Below are positions 50,275-59,998 of a stretch of 64,000 nucleotides of DNA, piece by piece (positions within the stretch are counted from its first letter, which is position 1; each line of letters starts with the position of its first letter). The notes under the pieces are model-generated. The model did no database searches. It had not been told where the DNA came from and saw only the letters and a list, made by a program, of their open reading frames with translations. A program made the translations under genes and the position numbers. This stretch comes from Alloacidobacterium sp035547425 (GTDB lineage: Bacteria > Acidobacteriota > Terriglobia > Terriglobales > Acidobacteriaceae). The DNA lies in contig DASZUU010000031.1 of assembly GCA_035547425.1 (NCBI GenBank), positions 5,434 to 69,433 on the forward strand, in the 5' to 3' direction.

Positions 50275-52161
50275 TTAGCTTTCCAAAATCCGTAATGGAT
50301 TTGGAGATTTTTCGCTTACATGAAAATAAGCGTATATCTCTTCGGCAGTCTTGCGCGGCACCACCGCCGTCAGCGCCTCCAGATTGGCGCTCTGCACGCT
50401 GCGCAGGCTGCCGAAGTGCTCCAGCAATCTCCTTCTTGTCAGCGCGCCGACTCCCGGAATCGACAACAGCTCCGAATCGCGATCGCGCATCTCGCGCCGC
50501 TTGCGGTGATAGTTGATCGCAAAACGATGCGACTCATCCCGAACACGCTGAATCAGGTGCAGCACCGGCGAGCGCCGATCGAGCACCACCGGATCATCTT
50601 CCTGCCCATACAGATAAATAATCTCTTCGCGCTTGGCAATCGAAGCCAGCGGCTGGCTCGTGAATCCCAATTCTTCCAGCGCCGCCGCCGCTGCGTGCAA
50701 CTGCCCAAGGCCGCCGTCAATCAGAATCAGGCTGGGCATCGGTCTGTTTTCTTCCGCAATCCGTTTATAGCGGCGCGTCACCACTTCGCGCATCGATGCA
50801 AAATCGTCCACACCCTGCACCGTTTTGATCTGGAACTTGCGGTAATCCGACTTCTTCATCGCGCCGTCTTCCCATACCACCATCGAAGCAACCGTTTCCG
50901 CTCCCTGGATATGCGAAATATCAAAGCATTCGATGCGGCGCGGCAGATCCGGCAGCATCAGCGCGTCCTGCAGCGATTCCTGAATCATCTTCTGGCTGGG
51001 CTGCAGCGTGCGGAAACGCTGATCGAAGCTCTGCTTCGCATTCTGGCCCACCAGGTCCACCAGCGAGCGCTTATCACCGCGCTGCGGCACCGCCAGCTCA
51101 ATCCTGCGCCCACTCTGCCTGCTTAATAAATCGGCCAGCGCTTCTCGGTCCGTAAAATCCACCGGAACATAAATTGAACGCGGCACATACTGCTGGTCAA
51201 TATACAACTGCTTCAACAAGGCAGAGAAGAATGCGCCCGCTTCAAATGCCGATGAGCCATTGACCCGAGCCACCTGCTCTTCATCCGCCTCCAGCAGCTC
51301 CGGCAGGTCTTCCCAGAAAAATTCACGGCGATCCACAATCTTGCCGCCGCGCAGATGAAAGAGGTTGACCGCCAGCATCTCGTTTTCGAAGTGATATCCA
51401 AATACATCGGCGTCATCGTTCTCCGTCGATGCAATGCGCTGCTTCTCCTGCAAATCAGAAACCGTCCGCAGCAGATCCCGATACTTCGCCGCCAGCTCGT
51501 ACTGCTCATCCGCCGCCGCCGTTCGCATGCGGTCTTCCAGCGATCTCCCCAGTTCCGCGCTGCGTCCTTCCAGAAACAGCTGCGTATCACGCACCGCTTC
51601 CCGATATGTCTCCGGCGTCGTCAGCCCTTCCACGCACGGCCCCAGGCAGCGCTTGATGTAGTACTGCAGGCAAGGACGCGGATGATACCGCGACAGATCT
51701 ACTTTGCAGCTCGGAATCAGAAAGCTGCGATGAATTAAATCAACAATGCGGTACGCAAGATTTCCGGGAAAATACGGCCCGTAATAAGCGCTGCCGTCCT
51801 TGCGTAGCCGTCGCGTTACAAAAACCTTCGGATAGCGATCGCCAAGCGTCAGCTTCACATAGGGATACGTCTTGTCGTCGCGCAACAAGATGTTGAAGCG
51901 CGGCTTCCGCTGCTTGATCAGATTGTTTTCAAGCGCCAGCGCCTCGTGCTCGTTATCGACCAGGATGTAGTCCAGATCGACCGCTTCCCGCATCAGCGAA
52001 CCGGTTTTCGCGTTCGCCTGCGAGGCTTCCAGCAGATACGACCGTACCCGCGAGCGAAGATTTTTGGCCTTGCCGACGTAAATTACCTCGCCGTCAGCAT
52101 TCTTGTACAGATACACTCCAGGCCGCGTAGGTAAAGTGCGGATTTTTTCCTGAAAGTCCAT
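50275..52161 (-). CDS. uvrC: Excinuclease ABC subunit C
   Basis: A 628-residue UvrC. The N-terminal GIY-YIG nuclease domain is clear (RPGVYLYKNADG, then YVGKAKNLRSR), a UvrB-binding domain around residues 200-240 (ADEQYELAAKYRDLLR) follows, and the RNase H-like second nuclease has CFDISHIQGAETV and IDGGLGQLHAA. The final helix-hairpin-helix pair reads LLSIPGVGALTRRRLLEHFGS. With UvrAB it makes both incisions in nucleotide excision repair. uvrA lies about 4.5 kb to the right on the same strand, so the pair is loosely grouped. Confidence 0.96.
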   Translation of the reverse strand: MDFQEKIRTLPTRPGVYLYKNADGEVIYVGKAKNLRSRVRSYLLEASQANAKTGSLMREAVDLDYILVDNEHEALALENNLIKQRKPRFNILLRDDKTYPYVKLTLGDRYPKVFVTRRLRKDGSAYYGPYFPGNLAYRIVDLIHRSFLIPSCKVDLSRYHPRPCLQYYIKRCLGPCVEGLTTPETYREAVRDTQLFLEGRSAELGRSLEDRMRTAAADEQYELAAKYRDLLRTVSDLQEKQRIASTENDDADVFGYHFENEMLAVNLFHLRGGKIVDRREFFWEDLPELLEADEEQVARVNGSSAFEAGAFFSALLKQLYIDQQYVPRSIYVPVDFTDREALADLLSRQSGRRIELAVPQRGDKRSLVDLVGQNAKQSFDQRFRTLQPSQKMIQESLQDALMLPDLPRRIECFDISHIQGAETVASMVVWEDGAMKKSDYRKFQIKTVQGVDDFASMREVVTRRYKRIAEENRPMPSLILIDGGLGQLHAAAAALEELGFTSQPLASIAKREEIIYLYGQEDDPVVLDRRSPVLHLIQRVRDESHRFAINYHRKRREMRDRDSELLSIPGVGALTRRRLLEHFGSLRSVQSANLEALTAVVPRKTAEEIYAYFHVSEKSPNPLRILES

Positions 52162-52434
52162 GAAATCGAAAGGCTCTGAATCTCAGTTTACCGTTTCTTC
52201 GCCTTGCCCGTATTCCTGAATTGCACGAATCGAGTAAAAGCTACGCGGTCGCCGGATGTGGGAAAACCTGCTTCTTCGCTCGTGAATTTTGCATTAACTC
52301 ATTGGATTCACAGCCTTTGCCCACGGATTCATAGTTTGGCAGAAAGCGTGCATCCATTCTTAACGTTAAGCAGGGAAAAGCATGCTTATCTGCCACGCGA
52401 TTGAAGTTGGAAACAAAGAAATGGAGTAAACGCG

Positions 52435-53220
52435 ATGACTCGAATTAGCAGAACAGCTTTGCAATCAGTTTCGGCGCTTGGAGCGCTCTCGCTGCTCTTG
52501 GCCAGTGGTTGCACCACGAAAAATTATGTGCGCAGCCAGACCACCCCGGTTATTGAAAAAACGAACGAACTGGATGACGCGACAGCTACGAACAATCGCA
52601 ATATTCATGACGTAGACCAGCGCGCCCAGGCTGGAATTCAGCAGGCCCAGAACAGCGCAAATCAGGCAAATCAAGCAGCTCAGAGCGCCGGCAGCTCTGC
52701 AACTCAGGCAAATCAATCTGCGCAGGAAGCCGTCAACAGAGTCGATTCGCTGACCGGCGTCATTGCAAATCTCGACAACTATAAGCAGGTAGCCGACGCA
52801 CAGGTCAACTTCGCTTTTGATAAGGCTGATCTCACCCGCGCGGATAAACAGAAGCTCGATGAATTTGCCGCGCAGCTGAACTCGCAAAAGAGCTACATCC
52901 TGGCTGTTACCGGCGGCACAGATTCCACCGGACCGGCAGACTATAACTACAACCTCAGCCAGCGGCGTGCGCAGTCTGTCGTGCAGTATCTGGCTTCGAA
53001 GTACAACGTGCCGCCGCATCGCTTTTACCTGATCGGTATCGGCAAGGATAAGGAAGTAGCCTCTAATAGCTCTCCGGCTGGACGCGCAAAAAATCGTCGC
53101 GTGGAAATTCAGATGCTTTCCAACATGAGCGATCAGAATGGCTCACAAACCACCGCCCAGGCCTCCGGCACCGTGAAGCTGCCGCAGGATGGACAGGTCA
53201 ACGCGCCCCAGCAGCGCTAA
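52435..53220 (+). CDS. OmpA/Pal-like peptidoglycan-associated lipoprotein
   Basis: A 261-residue lipoprotein: signal with lipobox LLLASGC (Cys26), a Gln/Asn/Ala-rich coiled region (residues 50-110, with QAQNSANQANQAAQ), and an OmpA C-terminal domain with VNFAFDKADLTRADK, NYNLSQRRAQSVVQYL and NRRVEI. The coiled part should form a trimeric or extended spacer between the lipid anchor and the cell-wall binding domain. It is likely an abundant envelope protein. A strong terminator lies just downstream. Confidence 0.9.
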   Translation: MTRISRTALQSVSALGALSLLLASGCTTKNYVRSQTTPVIEKTNELDDATATNNRNIHDVDQRAQAGIQQAQNSANQANQAAQSAGSSATQANQSAQEAVNRVDSLTGVIANLDNYKQVADAQVNFAFDKADLTRADKQKLDEFAAQLNSQKSYILAVTGGTDSTGPADYNYNLSQRRAQSVVQYLASKYNVPPHRFYLIGIGKDKEVASNSSPAGRAKNRRVEIQMLSNMSDQNGSQTTAQASGTVKLPQDGQVNAPQQR

Positions 53221-53241
53221 ATAACCCTGATAGTAGAATCG

Positions 53242-53275
53242 ACCGCGAGCGGGCAAATGCCGCTCGCGGTTTTTA
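53242..53275 (+). terminator. Intrinsic terminator
   Basis: Perfect 11-bp stem ACCGCGAGCGG / CCGCTCGCGGT with a 7-base loop and TTTTATTTT after it. It closes the OmpA-like gene. Confidence 0.92.
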
Positions 53276-53379
53276 TTTTGCAGAAGGAAGAAAAGCCTCT
53301 CCGGTTCCCCACCACCAGGAAGAAAAGCCCGCTCCGGGTGCCCCATCCTGAACGAAGATAAGGGTGGGGTTCACAACCT

Positions 53380-53982
53380 TTACAATGCCAGCTGCTTAAT
53401 ATGTGCCGCGCGCACATCGCTTGCCGTAAACAGCGAATAAAACGGCGCGCCCTGCGCTGCCGCTTCCACCGCGGCGCGGCCTTTCGCTTCTTCCCGCTCC
53501 ACCAGGCAGGCAACCGCAATCACCTTCATCCCGGATTCGCGTGCGGCCTCGATTGCAGTAATGGTCGAAGCTCCCGTCGTGCACACATCGTCCACAATGA
53601 GCACCGGCGCGTCTTTCTCAAAAAAGCCTTCGATCTTGCGCCCCGTGCCGTGGGCTTTCTCCGTCTTGCGCACAAGGAAGCCGTGAATCAGCGGAGCGCC
53701 ATGATGTTCCTGTGCATACCACGCGCTGGCCGTCGCTACATTGGAAACGATCGGATCGGCTCCCATCGTGAGCCCGCCCACAGCCGCCGGTTTCAGCTTT
53801 TTTTCATGCAGCAGTTCCAGCAAAGCCAGCCCCGTCAGCCGGCCGCCTTCAGCGTGCAGCGTGGTCGTCCTGCAATCGATGTAATAATCGCTAGTGCCGC
53901 CGGATGAGAGCTTGAACTCACCGAGCTTGAAAGAAATGCGGGAAAGCAAATGCAGAAGCGTGGCGCGATAATTCGTAGTCAT
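53380..53982 (-). CDS. pyrE: Orotate phosphoribosyltransferase
   Basis: A 200-residue enzyme. The PRPP-binding signature VLIVDDVCTTGAS and FKLSSGGTSDYYID near the start identify PyrE, which makes OMP from orotate in pyrimidine synthesis. GGLTMGADPI is also typical. ATG 53982 is preferred; two in-frame TTG codons precede it. The gene is monocistronic here and divergent from the DinB-like gene, with about 50 bases between starts. A 160-base gap with no other gene separates it from the terminator of the OmpA-like gene. Confidence 0.95.
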   Translation of the reverse strand: MTTNYRATLLHLLSRISFKLGEFKLSSGGTSDYYIDCRTTTLHAEGGRLTGLALLELLHEKKLKPAAVGGLTMGADPIVSNVATASAWYAQEHHGAPLIHGFLVRKTEKAHGTGRKIEGFFEKDAPVLIVDDVCTTGASTITAIEAARESGMKVIAVACLVEREEAKGRAAVEAAAQGAPFYSLFTASDVRAAHIKQLAL

Positions 53983-54032
53983 CAACAATGATTGTAGACT
54001 TTCTCAAAATGCTCACGAAAGGCTTGGCGAAC

Positions 54033-54533
54033 ATGACATTTCTTGAACTTTTTCGCGCGGAATTCGATGCGGAGATGAAAAAAACTGCCCGCATGCTGGA
54101 AAGCATTCCCGATGCCGACTTCAATTGGAAGCCCCACGAAAAGTCCATGACGCTGGGGCGGCTTGCAGGCCATCTCGCCGATATTCCGAGCCGCGTCTCC
54201 TCCATCGTTCATACAAATGTGCTGGAGCGGCCCGCAGGCTATGTGCCGTTTATCGCCAAGTCAAAAAGTGAAGCGCTGGAGCACTTCGCCCAATGCTCCA
54301 GTGAAGCGAAATCCGTCCTGCAATCGATAACCGAAGACCAGCTCAACGGCGAATGGACCGTAAAGCTCGCAGGCAAACCCCTCCTGGAACTGCCGAAGGC
54401 CATGGCCCTTCGCATGGTGATGATGAATCACCTCATCCATCATCGAGCGCAGCTGGGCGTATATCTGCGACTTCTCGACGCGCCGATTCCCGGCATGTTC
54501 GGGCCCTCTGCCGATGATACTCCACGCCCATAA
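54033..54533 (+). CDS. DinB-family protein
   Basis: A 166-residue helical protein from the ATG at 54033, with GAAAGG 11 bases upstream; the longer frame from 53988 would overlap the pyrE promoter. It has the DinB/YfiT four-helix signature: FLELFRAEFDAEMKKT, NWKPHEKSMTLGRLAGH (first metal His), and MNHLIHHRAQLGVYLRL (two more His). These proteins bind zinc or nickel and include thiol-S-transferases; DinB itself is damage inducible in Bacillus. Several paralogues per genome are usual in Acidobacteria. Confidence 0.85.
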   Translation: MTFLELFRAEFDAEMKKTARMLESIPDADFNWKPHEKSMTLGRLAGHLADIPSRVSSIVHTNVLERPAGYVPFIAKSKSEALEHFAQCSSEAKSVLQSITEDQLNGEWTVKLAGKPLLELPKAMALRMVMMNHLIHHRAQLGVYLRLLDAPIPGMFGPSADDTPRP

Positions 54534-54554
54534 GCTCCGGAGCCTCTCGGGATT

Positions 54555-55358
54555 TTATTCGCGGTTGAAGACCATGACGTTAGGCTTATCCCGGCCCGGT
54601 ATGTGAACCGTCATCGTAAGAGTTTTGCCGTCGCCGGAAACTTCGATCTGCTGCGTGTAGAGTGTCTTGCCATTGATCTTGTCAACGCGCTCTACCGCGC
54701 GATCGCCGATGCGGCTTCCGGAAGAGGTATAGCCTGCGGGCACATTCGTTCCCGGATAGTCTTTGCCGTCGAATTGAAGGTTCTGCGTTACCTGGGCTGC
54801 GACATTGGTAAAAGAGAGGCCGCCATTCTGGAAAGGTTTGATTTCCATCTCGTAGGTGGAGTGGAGATCCTCTGTCGTGCTCTCCCACGTGCCTGCAAAA
54901 CGAGACCCGCCGTCAGCAACATCCGGCTCTGCAATTCGCTGATAAATATAATGCAAGTTCGTCGTCGTGCCGTTGGTGTGATATCCCGTAAAGTTGTCGG
55001 TCAATGTTTTGCCGTCCGGCGAAAGCTGCCACAGTCCGATGATCGTGATACGTCCGTCGGTTTTGCGGATAACCTTCCAATTGTCGGCGTCCTGAACTGT
55101 AATCGCGAGGGTACTTCCGAATAGCCCCGGCTGGTCCGTGCCGTCGGCCACGATGGTTTCCACATTGTCGCCGGAAAAGTTGAGCTTGTAAGTGTTGGGT
55201 CCGGCGGGCTCAACTTTCATCCGGTCCGTAAGGCGGCTGTGCGCAGGGTCAAGCTTCCATTTGCCGAGAAAGGGTGTCAGAGAATCGGTGGATGCCGGCT
55301 GGAAGAGACCTGTCAGCAAAGTGAGAGTGAGCAGAAAATGGAAAGCGCTTATAGCCAT
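54555..55358 (-). CDS. Exported protein of unknown function
   Basis: From ATG 55358, with CAGGAG six bases upstream, the product has 267 residues with a signal peptide (FHFLLTLTLLTGLFQPA). The mature part is two similar beta domains: one with LGKWKLDPAHSRL and a later one with FAGTWESTTEDLHSTYEM, each beginning GxWxxxxxxS, which points to an internal duplication of a lipocalin-like or calycin-like fold. The first part ends in GRITIIGLWQLSPDGKTL and the second in QIEVSGDGKTLTMTVH. I know this layout from Terriglobia genomes but no function. Confidence 0.65.
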   Translation of the reverse strand: MAISAFHFLLTLTLLTGLFQPASTDSLTPFLGKWKLDPAHSRLTDRMKVEPAGPNTYKLNFSGDNVETIVADGTDQPGLFGSTLAITVQDADNWKVIRKTDGRITIIGLWQLSPDGKTLTDNFTGYHTNGTTTNLHYIYQRIAEPDVADGGSRFAGTWESTTEDLHSTYEMEIKPFQNGGLSFTNVAAQVTQNLQFDGKDYPGTNVPAGYTSSGSRIGDRAVERVDKINGKTLYTQQIEVSGDGKTLTMTVHIPGRDKPNVMVFNRE

Positions 55359-55601
55359 AACTTGCTCCTGTATGGGTCGAACGACTGCTTGTGCTTTCAA
55401 TAGGCATGTAAGTAGCCATTGAAATTTCTGCAAGCCGCCATGCAGCTAACGAATTGCTGCGGCGGTAATTAGTCTTACAAGGAGCCGGAAGTCAGCATCG
55501 GGTATGGGCAAGAAAAACGTTCGCTTGCGGACAGTGCCTTCCCGGAAATGGACACACTGGCGCTTGGGCCAAGATAGAACCCTGTCAAGTCTTAAATCTC
55601 A

Positions 55602-55764
55602 TAAATCATTGAAAACAAAGGCAATGCGGCTGCAGGGAATTACGGCTTCCATTGATAAATAGAAGAAGGGCATGGAAATTTGTTTTCATGATCTCCCTAC
55701 CGGTAAATCATTGAAAACAAACAATCTCCGTACAGAATAAAACCCGTAAATCATTGAAAAGAAA
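55602..55764 (+). repeat. Three direct copies of TAAATCATTGAAAACAAA
   Basis: Copies at 55602-55619, 55704-55721 and 55747-55764 (one change, AAAAGAAA). The last two are spaced 43 bases and share GTACAGAAT/GCACAGAAT further on. An inverted copy with one base missing (TTTGTTTTCATGAT) is at 55679-55692. They sit in a 360-base gene-free stretch downstream of a CPBP gene. They may be a regulator site or repeat debris. Confidence 0.6.
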
Positions 55765-55791
55765 CGATCCCCGCACAGAATGGGGGAGGGG

Positions 55792-56691
55792 TCAACTATT
55801 GAGACGCTCCAGGTGACGAAAGCCATCCGTTTGCAGCAATAATCCCGCAAATAGCGTGAAGTTGTAGGCCGCATGCACCACCGTGCTGGCAGCCACCGAT
55901 TGCAACCGCAGCCGGATGACGCAAAGCACAACGCTGACGACACCGATGAGCAGCAGCGGAGCCCACGCCTGTGAAACCTGAGTAGCATGCAGCAGCGCAA
56001 AGGGAATCGTGGTAAGCACAATCGAGAGCGGAAGCGTCATCCAGGAGAAGGACTCGGGGGATAGAATTTCCTTCCGCATAAGCCAGCGCAGCGCATGAAT
56101 AAAGCCGGGCAGCAGGAATCCGCGAAAGGCAATTTCCTCCAGCAGCGGAGCAAGCGAAATTCCGAAGAGCAGCATCATCCACGCGCCCAGCTGGGAGCCC
56201 ATCATGTCCTGCATAATCGGCGGATCTTTCGGCATGGGCAGGTAATTGCCCAGCAGCGTGATGCCGAATCCCAATCCAAGGCCCAGGGCAACCAGCCATA
56301 GGAATCGCGTTCTTGCTTCCGCAATATTCCAGTGGATTCCTTCGGAAAAAGGCCGATGCCAAAGCGCGGAAAAAAGCAAGAGCGCAGCCAGTGCGGTCAG
56401 GATGTACGTAATGGCCTGTACGGGAATCGCAAGCCGCGCATCCGTTCCCATCATCTGGTAGAGCGCGTGATAATCCTTCGCGCCAAATAGATGGGATTGT
56501 TTAGCAAGAAACAGGCTCACTGCCTGGCCAATGAAGAGCATGGGCACGATCAGTACAAAAAATAAAAGAGCATGCCCAAGATGCGGCAGATCCGATGTCG
56601 TGCGCGGCGGTTCCTCCGAATAGAAAAATTCGGAGGGCGGTAATTCCTGTTGCGATGGCGGAGGCGTCAGCGAAATGGGATCAAGTGTCAC
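55792..56691 (-). CDS. CPBP-family intramembrane metalloprotease
   Basis: A 299-residue membrane protein with about eight helices. The CAAX/Abi active-site motifs are in order: EEIAFRGF (Glu-Glu-x3-Arg), then TTIPFALLHATQ and a late VHAAYNF with the metal-binding His. The family cuts or modifies membrane proteins and is often linked to bacteriocin immunity. The N-terminal 45 residues are polar and Pro-rich. It overlaps the stop of uvrA by 4 bases (ATGA), so it is translated from the same mRNA, although no functional link is known. Confidence 0.85.
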   Translation of the reverse strand: MTLDPISLTPPPSQQELPPSEFFYSEEPPRTTSDLPHLGHALLFFVLIVPMLFIGQAVSLFLAKQSHLFGAKDYHALYQMMGTDARLAIPVQAITYILTALAALLLFSALWHRPFSEGIHWNIAEARTRFLWLVALGLGLGFGITLLGNYLPMPKDPPIMQDMMGSQLGAWMMLLFGISLAPLLEEIAFRGFLLPGFIHALRWLMRKEILSPESFSWMTLPLSIVLTTIPFALLHATQVSQAWAPLLLIGVVSVVLCVIRLRLQSVAASTVVHAAYNFTLFAGLLLQTDGFRHLERLNS

Positions 56692-59543
56692 TGAATCGTT
56701 GCTTTCCTGGTCGCTTTGCGCTTCTTGCCGGCGCCCTGTCCATTGAGAACCGGCTCCGGTACGATAGCATGTTCGGCATAATACCGGCGTAAAAATTCCC
56801 CGGTATACGATCCGCTGGTGCGCGATACCTGTTCCGGAGTACCCTCGGCAATGATTCGGCCTCCGTCTTCGCCGCCCTCCGGCCCCAGGTCAATGATCCA
56901 GTCCGCATTGCGAATCACATCGAGATTATGCTCGATGATGATGATGGTATTACCGAGGTCGGTGAGACGATGCAGCACTTCGAGCAGCTTGCGCACGTCG
57001 TCGAAATGCAGCCCGGTCGTCGGCTCGTCGAGCAGATAGAGAGTGCGCCCTGTTTGCCGCTTCGATAATTCGCGAGCCAGCTTCATCCGCTGCGCTTCGC
57101 CGCCGCTCAGCGTGGTGGCAGCCTGCCCCAGGTGGATATACCCCAGGCCCACATCCACCAGCGTCTGCAGCTTCTGCCGCACCTGCGGAATATCGGTAAG
57201 CACCGGCAAAGCATCTTCGATTGCAAGATCGAGAATATCGGCAATCGAGTAGCCGTTGAACTTCACCGCCAGCGTTTCCTGATTGTAACGGCGACCGTTA
57301 CAAACTTCGCATTGCACGTAAACATCCGGCAGGAAATTCATTTCGATGCGGCGCTGGCCTTCACCCTGGCAGGCTTCACAGCGTCCGCCGGCAACATTGA
57401 AGGAAAAGCGCCCAGGCTTATAGCCGCGTTCGCGCGATTCCGGAAGCATCGCAAAAAGATCGCGGATCGCCGAGAAGACCCCCGTATAGGTCGCGGGATT
57501 CGACCGTGGCGTGCGGCCAATGGGAGACTGATCGATGCGAATGGCTTTATCGATATGCTCAAAGCCGGTGATGCGTCCGTGCTCGCCGGGCTCTTCGCGC
57601 GAGCCATAGAGCTGCTTTGCCAGCGCGCGATAAAGCGTGTCGTTGACCAGCGTGCTTTTGCCTGAGCCGGAGACGCCGGTCACAACCGTCATCACGCCGA
57701 GAGGGAACCGCGCCTTCACGTTCTGCAGATTATGGCTGCGCGCGCCCTCTACTGTGATCCATTTGCCATTCGTCGTGCGCGGTTCAAAACGGTGAAGAAT
57801 TTTCACCTCGCCGGCAAGATAGCGCCCGGTAAGAGAGTTCACGGCGCCCATGATCTCTTCCGGAGTTCCTTCGGCTACAACATGGCCGCCGAGTTTCCCG
57901 GCGCCGGGGCCGAGATCGAGCACATAATCCGCGTGACGAATCGTGTCTTCATCATGCTCGACAACAAGCACCGTATTGCCGAGATTGCGCAGCGATTCCA
58001 ATGCCTGGATAAGCCGCAGGTTATCGCGCTGGTGCAGGCCGATCGATGGCTCATCGAGCACATAGAGCACGCCGCGCAGGCGCGAACCAATCTGGGTTGC
58101 CAGCCGGATGCGCTGTCCCTCACCGCCCGAAAGAGTTGCCGCGCTGCGATTGAGCGAGAGGTAGCCAAGACCGACGGCATTGAGGAACTCCAGCCTCTCG
58201 ACAACTTCGCGGCGCAGGCGTTCTGCAATCAACGCTTCCCGCTGCGAGAACTGCAGTCCCCGCGCGGCATCCACCGCCCGCCGCAACGATAGCGCCGTGA
58301 AGTCAGCAATGGAAAGCCCGCCTACTTTTACCGCCAGGGATTCCGGACGCAGCCGCTTGCCTTTGCAAACAGGGCACGTCGATGCCGACATGTAGTTCAG
58401 CATCCACTCCCGGTAGGCGTCCGATTTCGACTCTTCGACCGCATCGCGCAGGTAGGCAAGAATGCCGTGGAAGCCGGTGCGCGGAGCTTCTGTTTTGCCG
58501 GGACCGTAAAGCAGTATGTCCTGATGTTTCTGCGGAAGCTGCTCAAACGGCTTTTTCAGATCGATCTTGTAGCGCTGCGCCGCAAGCTGGATCAGCTTGA
58601 GCAGATACTGCGAAGCCGACCCCGGCCCCAGACCGCCGTCAAGCAGCGGCTTGGACCAGTCAGTAATGATCTTTGCCGGATCGAAATCGTAGATGCTGCC
58701 CAGGCCGTGGCACTCCGGGCAGGCCCCATAGGCGCTGTTAAAAGAGAAGCTGCGAGGCTCGAGCTTGGGAACATCCAGGCCGCAATCGGGGCAGGCCATC
58801 GATGAAGAATAAAGCTGTTCTCCGCCGCCGGAGATGCCGATAAGCACCAGGCCGTTTGCCATCTGCAGCGCTTTTGCGACCGACTCGGTGAGGCGCTTCT
58901 CAATGCCGGGTTTCAGTACGATGCGATCGACAACCGCTTCGATGGTGTGGTTCTTGCGCTTTTCCAGGTTGATGCTCTCGGTCAGATCGCGCAGTTCGCC
59001 ATCGATGCGCGCCCGGAAGCCTTGCTGGTCAAGCTCGTCGAGCAGGTCTTTGAACTCGCCTTTGCGTCCGCGTACCACCGGCGCATAGATCGTGACGCGT
59101 TCGCCGGATGCCAGCGACAGAATGCGCTCCACGATCTGTTCATGCGTCTGCCGCGAGATGGGCCGCCCGCAGTTCGGGCAATGGGGAACGCCAACCGACG
59201 CATAGAGCAGACGCAGGTAATCGTAGATTTCGGTGATCGTCCCGACGGTGGAACGGGGACTGCGGCTTGTCGTCTTCTGCTCAATCGAAATTGCTGGGCT
59301 CAATCCCTCAATCGAATCTACGTCCGGGCGCTCAATCTGGTCTAAGAACTGGCGCGCATATGCCGATAAGGTTTCCACGTAGCGCCGCTGGCCCTCGGCA
59401 TAAATCGTGTCAAAGGCCAATGAGGATTTGCCCGAGCCGGAAAGACCGGTAACAACGGTCAGCGTATTCCGCGGAATCTGTACGCTGATGTCGCGTAGGT
59501 TGTGCTGGCGCGCCCCGCGCACGGTAATGTGAGTGATCGACAT
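56688..59543 (-). CDS. uvrA: Excinuclease ABC subunit A
   Basis: A 951-residue protein starting at ATG 59543 (SITHITVRGARQHNL); an earlier in-frame ATG at 59567 adds 8 residues. Both ATPase halves are complete: Walker A GLSGSGKSS and GVSGSGKST, signature LSGGEGQRIRLA and LSGGEAQRMKLA, and Walker B around YVLDEPSIGLH and YLLDEPTTGLH. Zinc modules CPNCG, CPVCKGKR and CEACQGEG are present. It recognises DNA damage for UvrBC. It is the first gene of a two-gene unit with the CPBP protease. Confidence 0.97.
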   Translation of the reverse strand: MSITHITVRGARQHNLRDISVQIPRNTLTVVTGLSGSGKSSLAFDTIYAEGQRRYVETLSAYARQFLDQIERPDVDSIEGLSPAISIEQKTTSRSPRSTVGTITEIYDYLRLLYASVGVPHCPNCGRPISRQTHEQIVERILSLASGERVTIYAPVVRGRKGEFKDLLDELDQQGFRARIDGELRDLTESINLEKRKNHTIEAVVDRIVLKPGIEKRLTESVAKALQMANGLVLIGISGGGEQLYSSSMACPDCGLDVPKLEPRSFSFNSAYGACPECHGLGSIYDFDPAKIITDWSKPLLDGGLGPGSASQYLLKLIQLAAQRYKIDLKKPFEQLPQKHQDILLYGPGKTEAPRTGFHGILAYLRDAVEESKSDAYREWMLNYMSASTCPVCKGKRLRPESLAVKVGGLSIADFTALSLRRAVDAARGLQFSQREALIAERLRREVVERLEFLNAVGLGYLSLNRSAATLSGGEGQRIRLATQIGSRLRGVLYVLDEPSIGLHQRDNLRLIQALESLRNLGNTVLVVEHDEDTIRHADYVLDLGPGAGKLGGHVVAEGTPEEIMGAVNSLTGRYLAGEVKILHRFEPRTTNGKWITVEGARSHNLQNVKARFPLGVMTVVTGVSGSGKSTLVNDTLYRALAKQLYGSREEPGEHGRITGFEHIDKAIRIDQSPIGRTPRSNPATYTGVFSAIRDLFAMLPESRERGYKPGRFSFNVAGGRCEACQGEGQRRIEMNFLPDVYVQCEVCNGRRYNQETLAVKFNGYSIADILDLAIEDALPVLTDIPQVRQKLQTLVDVGLGYIHLGQAATTLSGGEAQRMKLARELSKRQTGRTLYLLDEPTTGLHFDDVRKLLEVLHRLTDLGNTIIIIEHNLDVIRNADWIIDLGPEGGEDGGRIIAEGTPEQVSRTSGSYTGEFLRRYYAEHAIVPEPVLNGQGAGKKRKATRKATIQ

Positions 59544-59765
59544 GCAGAATGAAATTTTGAAAAACATGCAGATGCGGAAGGCGTGAGCCCTTGCAAATGC
59601 ATTGACAGCCGTTCAGAATCGGAACAAGAAGCCTATAGGTATCTTAGTTGGCAATAGAAAAGCGGGTCAATGTAAGGCGTTTTCTGAGAAAATGACATCG
59701 TAACAAGCGTAAAGGCATGCCGCACGGGCCAGAAATAAAATAGCGGCGCCGGAAATGAAATCAGG

Positions 59766-59942
59766 ATGCAGGACGCATTAAACTTACTAATGTTGATTTG
59801 CGCGACACTGGCTGCGCTCGCCTTTGGAGTGCTGGCAGCTTACGGAATCTGCCGCGCGGCCTTCGCGGCACTTAAGATACATGCCCGCTCCTATGCAGTA
59901 AGGTCTCCGCAGGCAAAGCCGGAGATTGCCCGCGTCATATAA
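59766..59942 (+). CDS. 58-residue small membrane protein
   Basis: A short open frame starting ATG at 59766, with TCAGG 3-4 bases upstream. It encodes QDALNLLMLICATLAAL, then AFGVLAAYGICRAAF and a basic polar tail ending KPEIARVI. One long or two short membrane segments are predicted. The protein is too short for most gene finders. I believe similar small proteins are found in many Terriglobia, with a conserved AYGICRAxF; this is memory, not a search. A strong terminator lies 33 bases after the stop, supporting a real transcript. Confidence 0.65.
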   Translation: MQDALNLLMLICATLAALAFGVLAAYGICRAAFAALKIHARSYAVRSPQAKPEIARVI

Positions 59943-59974
59943 CGCGATATCTTTTTTCGAGGAAGACGGAAGAG

Positions 59975-59998
59975 GGCCGCCACGCTGGCGGCCTTTTT
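59975..59998 (+). terminator. Intrinsic terminator
   Basis: An 8-bp stem GGCCGCCA / TGGCGGCC with a CGC loop and a T run. It follows the 58-residue gene and also abuts the end of the convergent STN-like gene. Confidence 0.88.
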
